Shown here in pieces: positions 1-11,602 of a stretch of 64,000 nt of DNA. Both the position numbers and the translations under genes were made by a program. The stretch is from Limnoperna fortunei. Lineage: Eukaryota > Mollusca > Bivalvia > Mytilida > Modiolidae. The notes below the pieces were generated by a model. The model saw nothing but the letters and a program-made list of their open reading frames with translations. It had not been told where the DNA came from and searched no databases. The stretch is taken from positions 8,644,437 to 8,708,436 of the forward strand of contig OX104124.1 of assembly GCA_944474755.1 (NCBI GenBank). Reading direction: 5' to 3'. Each line of letters opens with the position of its first letter. The stretch's first letter is position 1.

Positions 1-790
1 AGAGTAATTTCATTCATCTTACCAAATAAACAATAAAATCATAAAACCACTCGATATATTCTTCCATTTAAAGTTCTGTAAATAAATTACGAAACAGTCA
101 TGTACTTACAATAAAATACAATCATATATCAGTTTTACAGTTAAAAAAATGTCTATTTAAACAAAAGTAGGTATTTACGGCTGTAACCAATAAAATGGGG
201 GATTTTTTTTATGCTTGCTTCATTTATGTCGCTACGTTTTTGCATTGTGTTTATATTATTTTGGTTTTTTTTTTAAATGTTTTTATTATTTATTTATTAT
301 TTATACTTTGCATCTGTTTATAGCATTTTTTTGCTTAACGTCTTTGTTTTAAGTCTTGTTTTTTTAATTTTCTTTAATCTTAATCAAAGCTGCACTTTTT
401 TGGAATGTCCCACATCATGACGAGCACGATTTGATTGATTCACGTTGTGGTGTTTTTGATAGCGCTTGTGTTTTGTTAATTATACATTCGTTTCAGTGAT
501 TTAATTCGACAGTAATTGATATATATGGTAATTGCTTGTATGTGTAATATGGTGACAAATTTATAATTTACAGTTGATCGGTCAATGTTTGGAACAACAA
601 GCAAATAAATATCCGTAAAACTTAACCTTTACGAGCCTAGTAGAAATGCGACACTCTATCAAGTAGAAATAAACCTTTTTTTTATTTTGGAACAATTGTA
701 CGTATATTGTGTGCATTTTGTTATGCTTAAAACATGAAAGAATATTTTTGTTGCGAAATCTAATTGAACCAGCACATAATCTTAAATATC
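1..790. other. AT-rich intergenic sequence
   Basis: Poly-T tracts and no coding frame, RNA gene or repeat that I recognise. Confidence 0.6.
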
Positions 791-801
791 ATTGGAATTG
801 A

Positions 802-1060
802 TTGATTTTTTGTTTTGTTTGTTTTTGGTGTTCAACGCCATTTTCATCATTTTTCAGCATTATCATGGCATCCAGTTTTTATTGTGGAGAAAGCCGGGGT
901 AAGCGGATAAAACTACCGACCGTTGGTAAGAAAATTGGCAATCCTTGTCAATTTTCACTGAAGTCGAGTACACCCTGCACGCAGTCATATTCGAACCCGC
1001 AACGTCAGTATACTGATCAATAGTAGACGAATTTGACCACTCGGCCATCGAGGCACCCTC
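802..1060 (-). mobile_element. SINE family A, full-length copy with target-site duplication
   Basis: Family A layout: a tRNA-like head of about 95 bp with an A box (GGCCGAGTGGTTAAGG-like) and a B box (GGTTCGA...), with the long variable arm of Leu/Ser-type tRNAs; a body with ACAAGGATTGCCAGTTTTCC and AATAAAAACTGGACGCCATG; then ATAGCTGAAAAATTGCTG, GGCGTTAAAC and a (CAAA)n tail. This copy is complete and flanked by a perfect 11-bp direct repeat ATTGGAATTGA (791-801 and 1061-1071), as expected of LINE-driven insertion. Confidence 0.93.
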
Positions 1061-1071
1061 ATTGGAATTGA

Positions 1072-2509
1072 GGACAAGCGTGCAAATAGAGTTTTTTTTC
1101 GAATACTAACCAAATAAAGAGAAATGAATTCGTACATCTTTACTGTAAAACAAATGTATCATTACAAATGTGTAAAATGATTTATGAAATCTATTTAACG
1201 TTTTGATTTTTAAGGAATATTGCAGGTATTTTAAAAGTTTATCCGATATAACCTACTTTGTGTCTGTTTGAACCTTAAAGCTGTATACACAGATCCAGAG
1301 TAGATTATGTGAGTAAAACATGTTTAACAACTTCAAAAATATATTCCTTTTGATGAAAACTCCAAACATCTTGTTCCGAAATACCTCTTGACAATATCTC
1401 CTTTTCCTCGGTTGTCATTACTCGCGATGTGGATTCGAGTCAAGAGTACGACAAGGGACTCCAGCAGCGTGACCTTAACCTTCAAACAGACTTTTAGATT
1501 TCACATTATTTCAAAGAAATCTAAATGTAGATGGCATTTAACAACTGAAGGGTTATTTTGAAGTGATAAATCACAGTAGATATGTAATCCATCCGTCAGG
1601 CGAACGCACAAAACATATTATTTCTTTATTTTTTTTTAAATGATGTTGTGTTGAACATATCATTTTCAAAATAAACTTAATTGTAAAAAATGCAAAATTC
1701 CATTGAATGCAGATGTTCAACCACATCAAAGAGGACTTAGAGTTCCAAGGTCACACATTAAAATAATAGTATCCATAGAACTGCGTCAAGATATTCCAAG
1801 AATGATGCTACATAGGCTGACTCATATAACTGATCACTTCATGCCGCATTACATTATAAAAATGGGGTTTTATTTTGGGGTTCGATCCTCGTGATGCCAC
1901 TTCATTTTTTTGTCTTTTTACGATACAACGCGACGTTAGTGCTAGTGTAGTAGTTTTCAAGACGATATGTTTTGACTTATTACCAATGTTCGAAAAAGCA
2001 GCAACACGTTCCTCTTAAACCTTAATGACACCCTCTATAAATCTGACTCAACTAATTACTTTTTGTGGAAAAAGTGATGGGAACAGGAGATATGTACGTA
2101 CTTTATCCAACATTTTTCTGATAGATGTGACCGATTCATCTTACTTGTGTCCTTGTTATACAAACAGTGTTATCCAATATATGTGCATCTGAGTCAGGAC
2201 AATTACAACAAATATTTATACATCTTGGTATGTAAACGTCAATCTTTTGAGACAAAAAAGCTTTTGTTATCTGTTTTGTTAAGAATGCATACAGTTACAC
2301 TATCGTAACAAGCGGTACGGCCGGTACGGTTCCTAACGTACAACTTTAAATTGTTGGAAACAAAACCGTTCTTAGTCATTCACTGCCCGGAAACTCCCAG
2401 ATTTTGCACCATTTACCCCAGTGCTTCTCCAGACCCCCACTGATCGTACTACTATTGTTCTGGGTGCTATGTCTACTTCTCCAATTCGGTAATAAGGTAT
2501 AAAGAGGGT
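1072..2509. other. Intergenic sequence without recognised content
   Basis: Only a B-box-like string (GGGGTTCGATCCTCGTGATG near 1876) stands out; it lacks a matching A box or cloverleaf, so it is at best a SINE remnant. Confidence 0.5.
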
Positions 2510-2676
2510 GTGTTTTTCTTGTTTAAGATTATACGCCATCTTTCTAAAATCCTTTCTTGTATCATGGCGACCAGTTTCTGTTGTGAAGAAAGACGTGGTA
2601 GCTGTTGAGAGTCTTTGATATTCGGCAGAAAAACTGGCAATCCTTGCCAATTTATGTTGGAGTCGAGTACACTGGC
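2510..2676 (-). mobile_element. SINE family A, head-truncated copy
   Basis: The body (CATGGCGACCAGTTTCTG, AAACTGGCAATCCTTGCC and GGAGTCGAGTACACTGG on the plus strand) is kept; the tRNA-like head is missing and the tail is disrupted. Confidence 0.8.
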
Positions 2677-3561
2677 TCGAAATAAGTGGCTAGTACAAAA
2701 TTAAGGTAGGGGCATCGGAGTCGTGAGGTAAATCGTACGTTTCGGAACAAGACCTGCTTAACTTCTGTTAAACTTGACTGTATACACTAACGACAAACAT
2801 AACTTGCATGAAAATTGTTTTACAATGAAAACATTGTTTTCATTCCACAGAAAGAACGTTGTTTGAAGTTGTTTTTAAATTTAATAACAGTGAGATCCAG
2901 TCATTGACATAAAAACTTGATGAACAAAAAGAAGAGTACAGTAAGGTGACCTTCACAGATTTCTTAACTAAGAGCGGGACAAAGGTCACCTTTATACAAA
3001 GGCTAATCTCTCTTCTAAACACCGAACTCGCATTTATTTTGTGCTACAATGAAAACAAAATGATTCAGTCATGTTTTCATTTTATATGTTATGTATATGA
3101 TTGGAGTAGACATAGGTATATTTATTTAAAGGTTTTTAAATTCAATAATAATAATAATGTGTTTACTGGTTAAGAACAATACTAGTACTTTGCTGTGAGG
3201 GAATCCAGTCATTGATGTCATACCTTGCGATTATAAGTAAACACTATCCATGCTATCGCTCCTCCCTAAATTTATAAACCTATAACCAGATATTGTTGAG
3301 TCAGCTGTTTTTAAGGACATTTTTACGTAAACACTTCGGGTGTGCAAGTAAACAAATACGATTGTTAAAAGCTAAATATAGCGACTTTGATCTATTTATA
3401 GACAATGTACTCATATATTATTTAAACTGTAAATATTTAATAATGGACTCCTGTTACATTAGGTAAACTCCCCCGAATATTTAAAAACCATAAAGGTACA
3501 ATGTTGGGGTCAGTGTGTCGTTACATTTTGAAGTGCGTTGAAAAAAGGAGAATCCAACAGT

Positions 3562-3870
3562 TAATTGATTGATTGAATGTTTGTTTAACCTCAAGCGTTC
3601 AGTATTTAAGCTATATTCACGAAGGAAGCAAATGAACAAACAATTAATCAATGAACCGATGGGAAAATTTTCTGATGCCACTAAAATAGTATAAAGTTTT
3701 GGGCAAGGACATAAAATTTTGCCTCTTGCAACAAAAAGACAACTTTTTCGAAATGTACAAAAAGGGGTGTGGCACTCTCCAAACACATTACCCACTAATG
3801 TCCTTGATCGGGATTTCCATATAATAACTCGAAAGCCTCCATCGAGAGGGCCTCCACAGTCAGACAACTT
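3562..3870 (-). mobile_element. SINE-like family B, diverged copy
   Basis: Family B has an (ATTG)n/(CAAT)n tail, a terminal block GTCCTGAATATAGCTGAAAT, and a body with GTAGATTTTCGAAAA and AGTGTGCCACGCCCCTTG. Here the tail (TTGATTGATTGAATG), the AGCTATATTCACGAAG block and the body (TCGAAATGTACAAAAAGG, GTGTGGCACTCTCC) are all visible in reverse. Confidence 0.65.
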
Positions 3871-4473
3871 AAGGTAAACTTAGTCACACCGGAAGGGAAG
3901 GCAGTTCTGCTTCATCTGCTATGTTATTTATGGTAATGGTCAATGTCCTCTTGATGTGCAAACACGTACGTGACCTGTGTTTTCGAATAAAACAGGAATA
4001 TTGCTTCGTGTTAATGGAGTGCCTAGCGATTAATCTGTGAATGAGACATTGCTCTTATAAATTGCCAAGAATGGTTATTTGACTAAATTACCTCCACCCT
4101 TTAGACAAAAGCGAGAAACGAGTGGCGACTGAAAAAAATAGGTTTATGTCGACATCACAAATTGATAAATTTTTATTATTTTAATTTTGAGTTTCATACT
4201 TTTTGTGATTTGAGTAGAAAGTTGTTTTTAATGATATCAAATTTCGTGATCTTATCATTTGCGTTTGCACAGAAAAGAGTAAATAAGAAATTCTAGTTCT
4301 TCAGTACTGAAATTTCTATCCAGTCTGTGCCCCACAAAAACTAATATTGCAAGAATGATAACGTTTTTTTTCAATTAACTGTATGCATCTCCTACAATTA
4401 TCAACGACAAAATTTTTAAATTACCGTGAACGTCTTTTATCGTTTTTTTGATTTGAACTTTGTTGCTGTTTTC

Positions 4474-4622
4474 TGTTTGTTTGTTTGTTTGATGATGTTT
4501 AACGCAACTTTCAGCAATTTTTCAGCTATATCATGGCGTCCAGTTTTTATTGGGGGAGGAAGCCGGAGTACCCGGAGAAAACCCTGACCTGCGGTAGGAA
4601 AACTGGCAATCCTTGTCAATTA
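4474..4622 (-). mobile_element. SINE family A, head-truncated copy
   Basis: The tail (TTTG)n, GATGTTTAACGC, ATCATGGCGTCCAGTTTTTA and the body up to CTTGTCAATTA are intact; the tRNA head is absent, a normal 5' truncation. Confidence 0.9.
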
Positions 4623-4701
4623 TAGTTTTCTTGTAGTATATATAAGAATATATGTGTTCGTTACAGTATTACAATATAGAGAGGGCGTTGATTCCTTTAA
4701 C

Positions 4702-4765
4702 GTCCTGAATATAGCTGAAATATTGCTTGCTGGACGTTAAACAACAAATAATCAATCAATCAATA
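4702..4765 (+). mobile_element. Family B 5'-truncated 64-bp insertion with 12-bp TSD
   Basis: Only the 3' end (GTCCTGAATATAGCTGAAAT ... GGACGTTAAAC and (AATC)n) is present. It is flanked by the perfect 12-bp direct repeat GATTCCTTTAAC at 4690-4701 and 4766-4777. Confidence 0.92.
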
Positions 4766-4777
4766 GATTCCTTTAAC

Positions 4778-7004
4778 CGATTAAGATTTGTCCTTATGGA
4801 TAGGTTTTCGTGATTTTTAAAATTTAATTATTCATTTATTTAATTTATTTATTGGTATCCTTTTTGTGATCTTGATATGGTCATGTAGAAATTGCTCATA
4901 CAATTTTATTGTTTCTTTGGTCACATGACCGACATATTGTATTTAGTTATTTAATTATGAGTTTTTGTTTTCAATTATCAGTGAAATAAAAACTGTCGTA
5001 TCAATGTTCTACCTTGAGTTCTATTGTTGTGTCAATTGATGTCAGGTGTAATTACATAATAGATATGTTTTTGTAATAGTTCCGGTTTGTGGTTAACCTA
5101 CAAAAATGCATGTTTAACATGTCCTTATGCAAATTAGTTGACATTTTTTGTAAATAGGTTGTTATATGTCAATATAAATACAAAGAACAGCCTATCATTC
5201 ATCAGAACTAATAAAGCGTAAACTTAAAGAGAAGACATATCAAGGTTGAACAGTAGTAAATGCCTTGGCCAATGATTTGGCCAGTCAAAAATACTGGCAT
5301 TTCTGTGACTTGCACAGCTTTTTACCATTGATCAACATTTCCTAGGCTAGGAAATTAATAGACTTATAGTTAAAATTAAAAAAATATATGCCATATATAT
5401 TCATGACCGATTCCTTTATTTACTAGTTTACTAAAATTGTATCTTGCAAGATCTTAGAAAAATGTTTTTAAACTTTTTAAACTCAATTCATGCAGTAGCT
5501 TACAGACAAAAAATTGTACACATGTAACCATTATTTACCCAATCAGAACATAACATGGTATTCACTGTTTTACTTAATGTAGGGTACTCAATCTGGTAAC
5601 TTGTTACTGGTACACGGTACACAATCTGGTAACCTGTTACTGGTACAGGGTACACAATCTAGTAACTTGTTACTGGTACCCTGTTACTACCGTTATACCT
5701 CAGTATCAGTCCCCTATATTTTTCTTTTGTTCAGATAACAGTATTTTCGGAAAATACAAACGTCTCTTCATTTTGATGCTACACTATGTAACAAAAAAGG
5801 TACATAAAGCCGCTCTGTATGTTCACTAATCTCACTTCATTACATTTTAATTCTTTCGCGTTGACTAATGCTAATGGCTTCTTTCAAGTGTCACTTGATT
5901 GGTTCCAAAGTTTAAAAAAATATATTACTGTACTTTGCAATTTGAACTATGTATCTCTACACTTTGTATCATAAGTCCTCGTTAGTTCGGTATGAGATTT
6001 TTTGTATTGTATTATTAAATCTCGCATTATTCATTGACATTTCCGAGTTTGATTTTTTCCCCATAAACTACGTTCATTACTTGTCAATTTGGCGCCATAC
6101 TTTAGCAGTATGAGTAGCACACTGGACGAAAACGTTTAATGAAAAACTTAATTGGGACAAATTTTACGATAACTTATTATACCTTAATTTGTATATTCCT
6201 CTTGAAATATGTGCTCGCCTTTAACCTAAATTTACAAGGATCGCTAGTCTTTATGTCAGTTACTCCATCCACCCGCTTTAACATTGTATGAAGGTGCAAT
6301 ATTTTTCATTTACGCAAGCTTCACTTTCAAATAAAACAGAAGACCGCTTATGGTCAAGAGGATGTCATTGTCAGGGTACCAGAATACCTTCCGCTTCTGT
6401 ACTATTTATTGTTGTTACCAAAACCAAAATTATATTGTTTTCGATGACTTACAGCTCGTCACAACTATTATTGTTTTATAAGTAAGTATTCATGGCTGGA
6501 CCGATGTCTGAATGTTCTGGTTTACTTTTAAGCGAATTTACAAAATAACTTTGATATTTGTTTTGCAGGACAATGTAGTATATCAGAGTTGGAATAAAGT
6601 AGCAGACTTGTTTGATAAACGCAATTGAGCTGCACTCTTTCTTCATGTTACACCAACACTCCAAATTAAACAGCCGGTCATTTTCGTATCTGCAAAAATA
6701 CCGCCGTCTTTCAGTATATACATTTTTGTTAATTAAGAAAATAACTTTACGTCTTTTTAAGAACGAAAAAACATTCTTATTTAATCCTAGCACCCGTGAT
6801 CGTACCCCCGCCCAAAATGTTTGGTTCTTCAGTACGCAAAAATATTTCAACACTTAAGTTACGACTGCTAAAACAGGTTTTTTCAGATATTAATTACATT
6901 AAATAATCTGCTTAAACATTTTAATAATTGTAACCGCAAAAATCAAATCCTCGATCCTACATAACTGTCCATATTTTCTTATCACAGTACACATTTTCTG
7001 TTCA
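4778..7004. other. Intergenic sequence, apart from the 5581 tandem repeat
   Basis: Overlapping open frames at 6476-6857 on both strands have no family features and AT-driven composition. Nothing else recognised. Confidence 0.5.
5581..5690 (+). repeat. Tandem repeat, about 34 bp, three copies
   Basis: Three near copies of GGTACACAATCTGGTAACCT plus GTTACTGGTACA; each is rich in short GGTAC/GTAAC palindromic words. Confidence 0.85.
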
Positions 7005-7242
7005 GGGACCTCTTTGACGGGGTGGTAGTACTATTGATTATGTGTCTGTCAGCACTGAGGTTGCGAGTTATGCATTGTGCACAAAACTCCATTCTAATCT
7101 GACAAGGATTGCCATTTTTCCTACCGAAGTCGGAGGGTTTCTTCTGGTACTCCGGCTTCCTTCCAAAATAAAAACTGGACGTCACGGTATAGCTGGAAGT
7201 TGGTTGAAAGCGGCGTTAAACTCTATTCAACCAACTAACAAT
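7005..7242 (+). mobile_element. SINE family A, near full length
   Basis: Head GGGACCTCTTTGACGGGGTGG, CTATTGATTATGTGTCTGTC, body ACAAGGATTGCCATTTTTCC, AATAAAAACTGGACGTCA and GGCGTTAAACTCTATTC. The B box has decayed, so it should be transcriptionally weak. Confidence 0.88.
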
Positions 7243-7281
7243 TTGCCTGTTCACAAGTCAAGCTAATTTTCATAACCTTCC

Positions 7282-7325
7282 AGAATCAATCAATCAATCA
7301 GTCAATCAATCAATCAATCAATCAA
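7282..7325 (+). repeat. (CAAT)n simple repeat
   Basis: About ten AATC units with one variant. This is the tail sequence of family B, but no family B body is attached. Confidence 0.9.
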
Positions 7326-7708
7326 CGTTGTTGGTAGAGCGGGAATCAAGAATATAAATGCCTTTAGTTTGATTCGACTAGCTCACAGGTCTGTGGTCCA
7401 CGGTTTTTGTTTTGCACCGACTATAGCTCATTCGATGTGATAAAAATTGTCGGCTGCTTGCAATGATTCAGCAAATAAACTTGTCTCCACAATGTCACAA
7501 AAACATTCGCCCTGTTGTGAATTCGAGCCGTACTATGATCATAATTGCAAAAATAGCAGCAGTGAATCTTTGCTTTTGTCCAAATGATACTAATTACGTT
7601 ACAGAGAAAAAAAATGGATAAAAATATCGATACAACGCCGGTAATTATGGAATGTAAAATTTTCAACATGTCTTATGATGTCCATGATGCAATACAATAA
7701 CATATCTA

Positions 7709-7950
7709 TCTCGGTGGCCTAGTGGCTAAGGTATTTGTCTACTAATGATCACGTGGTTGGTCAACACTGAGATTGCGGGTCGAGTCTCACTGCGGGCAGG
7801 GTGCGCTTGATTCCCAACCTTAATTTACAAGGATTGCCAGTTTTCCGGGTACTCCATAAAAACTTTACGCTATGATATAGCTGAAAATGTGCTGAAAATG
7901 TGCTGAAAATGGCGTAAAACAACATTCAAACAAACAAATAAACAAACAAA
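7709..7950 (+). mobile_element. SINE family A at the 3' end of the GNAT gene
   Basis: Complete layout with A box (GGTGGCCTAGTGGCTAAGG), B box (GGGTCGAGTCTCACTG), body and a (CAAA)n-like tail; the segment GAAAATGTGCT is duplicated before the tail. It converges on the GNAT gene, whose AATAAA lies about 25 bp past the SINE tail. Confidence 0.92.
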
Positions 7951-7973
7951 ACATATTTAACAAAAATATTAAT

Positions 7974-7979
7974 TTTATT
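7974..7979 (-). terminator. Polyadenylation signal of the GNAT gene
   Basis: AATAAA on the minus strand, about 225 bp after the stop codon. Just beyond it lies the tail of a plus-oriented SINE, which reads as a (TTTG)n-like GU-rich tract on the gene strand. Confidence 0.55.
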
Positions 7980-8203
7980 TCAACAAGAACAATTCAGACT
8001 AGCTGCAAACAAATTTCCCTTTACACAGTTCATTGTCAGTACCCGTTTCAACTTAAAACCGTCGATGCCTACTGGATGTATAGAATTCCAGGCTGCAATT
8101 TTTACAATGTATTGTTTGAAATCAGATCTGGCTCCTTCATAGCTCGTACGCAAATTATGCCTTTGGGTGGCATTTCAAATATACAATGCTGAAGCTAGTT
8201 CAA

Positions 8204-8791
8204 TCACGTGCCATTAACAACGTTGTTATTTTCATCTGCAAAGTCACTGTAAAAAATGACGGAACCCACTATATGTCCGTCTTGTAATCTTCCGCCAATT
8301 GGTAGTGAGCCGACCTGTACAAATCCGCCGATCTTTTCGATAATTTTTATTATTGCTTCGTTGTTTGAAAATGTATCAACATACATACCGGTGTAGCCTA
8401 AACGTTTTGCAAATGCAATTGCTTTTCGCATGGCAAATTCTCCCAATCTCTGTCGTCTTTCCGATCGCTTGACTATCACAAATGGATCGGCAATAGACCC
8501 ATGACCTCGATAAAATCTGCTAACTGCAATTATAACACTAGCCAATATTGTTCCTGTTTCAACACATTTTACGACAAAACAATCGCTTCCTCTTATTTCT
8601 TCCCGGAACTCTTTTTCAGAAGTGAACTCGTCGACGCCATATCCCTCCCCGTATTTGGCAGCCTCCTGGATCATATTGTAAGTTTCGGTTAACTGACTTT
8701 CAGTCATGTGATCGATCAGAACACGACGACCAGTACAGAGGGTATCCATTTCAGGCAAATTAACAACAGGTGTCGTCTGCGATGAAAGCAT
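8204..8791 (-). CDS. GNAT-family N-acetyltransferase, 195 aa
   Basis: A predicted acetyl-CoA-dependent acetyltransferase of the GNAT superfamily; the substrate cannot be told. Residues 21-45 (GRRVLIDHMTESQL...) give strand 1 and helix 1. Residues 71-110 supply the central strands. Residues 110-118 (SERRQRLGE) form the acetyl-CoA pyrophosphate loop, a variant of (Q/R)xxGx(G/A) in which the last small residue is Phe. Residues 119-140 give helix 3 and strand 5 (GYTGMYVDT), and 143-157 (NNEAIIKIIEKIGGF) is the typical motif B. No signal peptide or membrane segment is seen. The ATG is exactly the first codon of the exon, directly after a TTTTCAG acceptor (8792-8793); an upstream in-frame ATG at 8821 lies inside the intron. 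The stop is TGA at 8204-8206. The length is normal for a single-domain GNAT. Confidence 0.88.
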   Translation of the reverse strand: MLSSQTTPVVNLPEMDTLCTGRRVLIDHMTESQLTETYNMIQEAAKYGEGYGVDEFTSEKEFREEIRGSDCFVVKCVETGTILASVIIAVSRFYRGHGSIADPFVIVKRSERRQRLGEFAMRKAIAFAKRLGYTGMYVDTFSNNEAIIKIIEKIGGFVQVGSLPIGGRLQDGHIVGSVIFYSDFADENNNVVNGT

Positions 8792-9031
8792 CTGAAAATT
8801 AAAAGTGTAAAATATGTTCAATATGAATGTAGATGAATATTGTTCACATATAGTCTTAGACTTAAAAAAAAAACGAATATTTACATCATATCCTTTTCCG
8901 AAAGCGGCAAAAGAATCATTCTGATTTTGTACAACGAAATGCGGCTTGCATATACCTACTTTGTTAGCATTAAATTACCTGCACTTTGCATTTACATTTT
9001 ATATTGTTTATTCGTTTGGGTTTTCATGTCA

Positions 9032-9170
9032 ATATCAGCAATTTTTTCGTTATCGTAAGGCGTCTCGAATTTTATTCTGGTACCCCTGTTGAGAAGCATC
9101 TACTAGTCGAACACACCTTGTCCCAAGTAAGTGTTAACACTTATCATCTATTAGTAGATTCGAACCTATA
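9032..9170 (-). mobile_element. SINE family A, strongly diverged
   Basis: TCAGCAATTTTTTCGTTATC, AAGGCGTCTCGAATTTTATT and AGTCGAACACACCTTGTCC align with the reverse family A body. It lies within the GNAT intron. Confidence 0.6.
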
Positions 9171-9305
9171 CCTAGACAACCCTTAAAGTCTACATTATAA
9201 ATGAGCAAAATACTTTCAACAACAAATGCATCTATTTGACAAACGCACTTCTTTTACAAAAATAAGTAATATATGATAAAGAAAACTTATAATAATATGA
9301 CTTAC

Positions 9306-9400
9306 CTTGCAAATATTGTCAATTTAAGGATCAAAGACAATGCATCTACTAATTGTCACAACAGGTTGACGATTCTTTGATGATTCAATACACCAATATG
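9306..9400 (-). other. Non-coding first exon of the GNAT gene (5' UTR)
   Basis: A strong donor (CAAG|GTAAGT, minus strand, junction at 9306/9305) lies 514 bp upstream of the coding-exon acceptor. Splicing would give CAAG-ATG, with A at -3, a good initiation context made only by the splice. The 5' limit is estimated from the TATA-like box. The exon carries a 5-codon upstream ORF at 9345-9331 (ATG...TGA). No transcript data support this; the model rests on splice consensus and geometry. Confidence 0.6.
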
Positions 9401-9425
9401 ATTAATGTGTACTGGGATGGAAGTG

Positions 9426-9433
9426 TTTATATA
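9426..9433 (-). promoter_or_regulatory. TATA-like box of the GNAT gene
   Basis: The minus strand reads TATATAAA here, about 30 bp before the inferred transcription start of the non-coding exon. In such an AT-rich genome TATA strings are common, so the call relies on its spacing to the exon and donor. Confidence 0.45.
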
Positions 9434-11038
9434 CCTATATACAGTAATAGGTAACATCACGTGTGTTTCGTTTATATGTAGTTGCATTCCTGGTCGTGTC
9501 ACTCATATAGTGGGGTGTGGTTAGCACCAGAGTCGTTAATTTTCAATCTCCAGGACATATTTGTCAATTGATTACATCATATTAGCATTCAAAGAATTTG
9601 ATTTGTTCGACAATTGAATTTTTATTTTATCTATATAGCCATTTGATGTTACATTACAGTAATTTATATATACTTTGAATAGTCAAGTCTTACCTATATG
9701 TGAAACGATCTATTGTAAATAATTATTTTTGTGTTTGTGACAAATCGCTTTCCATAAATTCTTAATCTTGTATCTCATAAATATGCAAGTTTTTGTTGAC
9801 AAAAATCTCTTATATTGTTCAAATATTTTATTTTTGGCGATTTTCAGTTAAAAATTAGGAAGGAGTTTTTAATTATTTGTTTTCAAAATGCCACAATTTT
9901 CTCCCAGTTTAGTAAAATTCCCATAGAATCTCAAACAAGCAAAAATTTCCTTAAGCGCGAATACTGTGCCAACACAATAGAACAAAAGTTCTCCGACTTG
10001 AGGCAGTTATTGATTTCTTCTCTTTTTTGGAAACTCGCCCTAGCTTAAAGGCAACAAAAGCATGTACACCGAAGATAGCAATTCGTGATCGAATATCTAT
10101 TTTATTGTGGAATATATATTTTAGGAGTAAAAACTGTTATATTAAAATCTGTCATTTGTGATTGGAAACAAGTGTATGAATATAATAAAAAAACAAAAAC
10201 AAAACAATTTCATCGTATAATTTATAAACAAGTGTAAAAATATGGTGCTGTAACCCACAGCCATAAGTCTGACAAAGTTTATTTTTAAAATGGTTAACAA
10301 ATTAATTGTTTTAACTTTTAAACATAACCCTTAAATTTTAACATATATTTTATTTTTTTAATATGCCCTACATTTCGTTTCTCCTTTCTCAGCGACAGTT
10401 GTTTTATGTAAAGGACACGACCATTTGTTAGTTCTTAAAAATTTACATCAATTATTTACAAGGAATACTACCGTGGTTAACTTGACGTATTTAGTTCAAA
10501 ACATAAATTTTGTCACCTCCAATGACGTCATGATGCACAAAAACATACAAAATATAATATTAACAGATGTTTGTTCCGTTACTACTTTTTTTCATGACCA
10601 ACACAAATATAAATTGTCTTCAATTTTTTACTAATTAGACATATAGTTTTTCTGCAACTAATACATGCATTTTAATAACAGCTAATGCTTCAAGAAAAAA
10701 GTTTAATTCGCCCGGTTCTGTACTATCTTTTGCATCGTAATCTAATGTTGATTTTTCGAAAATTAAAGGCCCATCTGATTTGTTCTAGGCAGCTGTCAAA
10801 AGGCTGGTAACGATTACCTTGTTTCTTTGTTTATAAGTGGTTGTTTTTCATTTACAGTAATTTTCCCAACGTCCAGCTGTAATGTGTCAGGTGACCGGTC
10901 AAGAAACATGGTCTGAATCCTAGATCTTTGTCATGAAAATTGACAGCCATTCTTGAAGGTTGAAGATGAGCGCACTTGGAAACTTTGATTGGCAAATTAA
11001 GCTAGCTTCTATTGACTCAGTAGCTACCAGAGTGGTGA
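9434..11038. other. Intergenic sequence upstream of the GNAT gene
   Basis: May contain GNAT regulatory sequence, but no motif can be supported. No other gene recognised. Confidence 0.5.
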
Positions 11039-11266
11039 GAGGGGCCCTGTGGGCCGAATAGGTAGTTCGTCTACTATTGATAACGTGGTCTGGGAACACT
11101 GAGGTTGCGAGTGCGAGTCTCACTGCGGGCATTAAGATTGCTCGAATCCTAATTGACAAAAATTGCCAGTTATCCGTGTACTCTGGCTTCCTACCCCTAA
11201 TGAAAGACATGATATAGCTGAAAAAATTGCTGAAAGTGGTGTTAAACACATTCAAAGCAAACAAAT
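11039..11266 (+). mobile_element. SINE family A, near full length
   Basis: Head GGGGCCCTGTGGGCCGAATA, TTCGTCTACTATTGATAACG, B-box region GTGCGAGTCTCACTGCGGGC, and the ATAGCTGAAAAAATTGCTG, GTGTTAAACAC tail. Confidence 0.9.
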
Positions 11267-11602
11267 CGAATTGGTGAGCTTTCTACAGAACTTACGCCAT
11301 AAAATTTAACAAAATCTATCGAAAATTATATGGGAAGTAGCCTAGGTGGCGGATAAGGAATGTTCGTTGGGCGGGGGTGGGAGAGAACCTGAACATACCT
11401 TTAATGAGAATTCAATAAATTATTCTGGTGACGTTTGCTAACTTTTACCATTTCCCTACAATTACCTGCCCTCTACCAGGCTATTTAAAATCCTTCAGAT
11501 TTGTATTATTATACATAAAATTAAACTGTCTTTTAAAATAATGAAAGTTCAAGGGAGATAACCATGTTTCATTATTTGTATGACATCTATATATCTTATA
11601 TC

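Noticed and set aside
1868..1905. tRNA-like B-box string GGGGTTCGATCCTCGTGATG
   Set aside because: No A box at the right distance and no foldable cloverleaf; probably a repeat remnant or chance.
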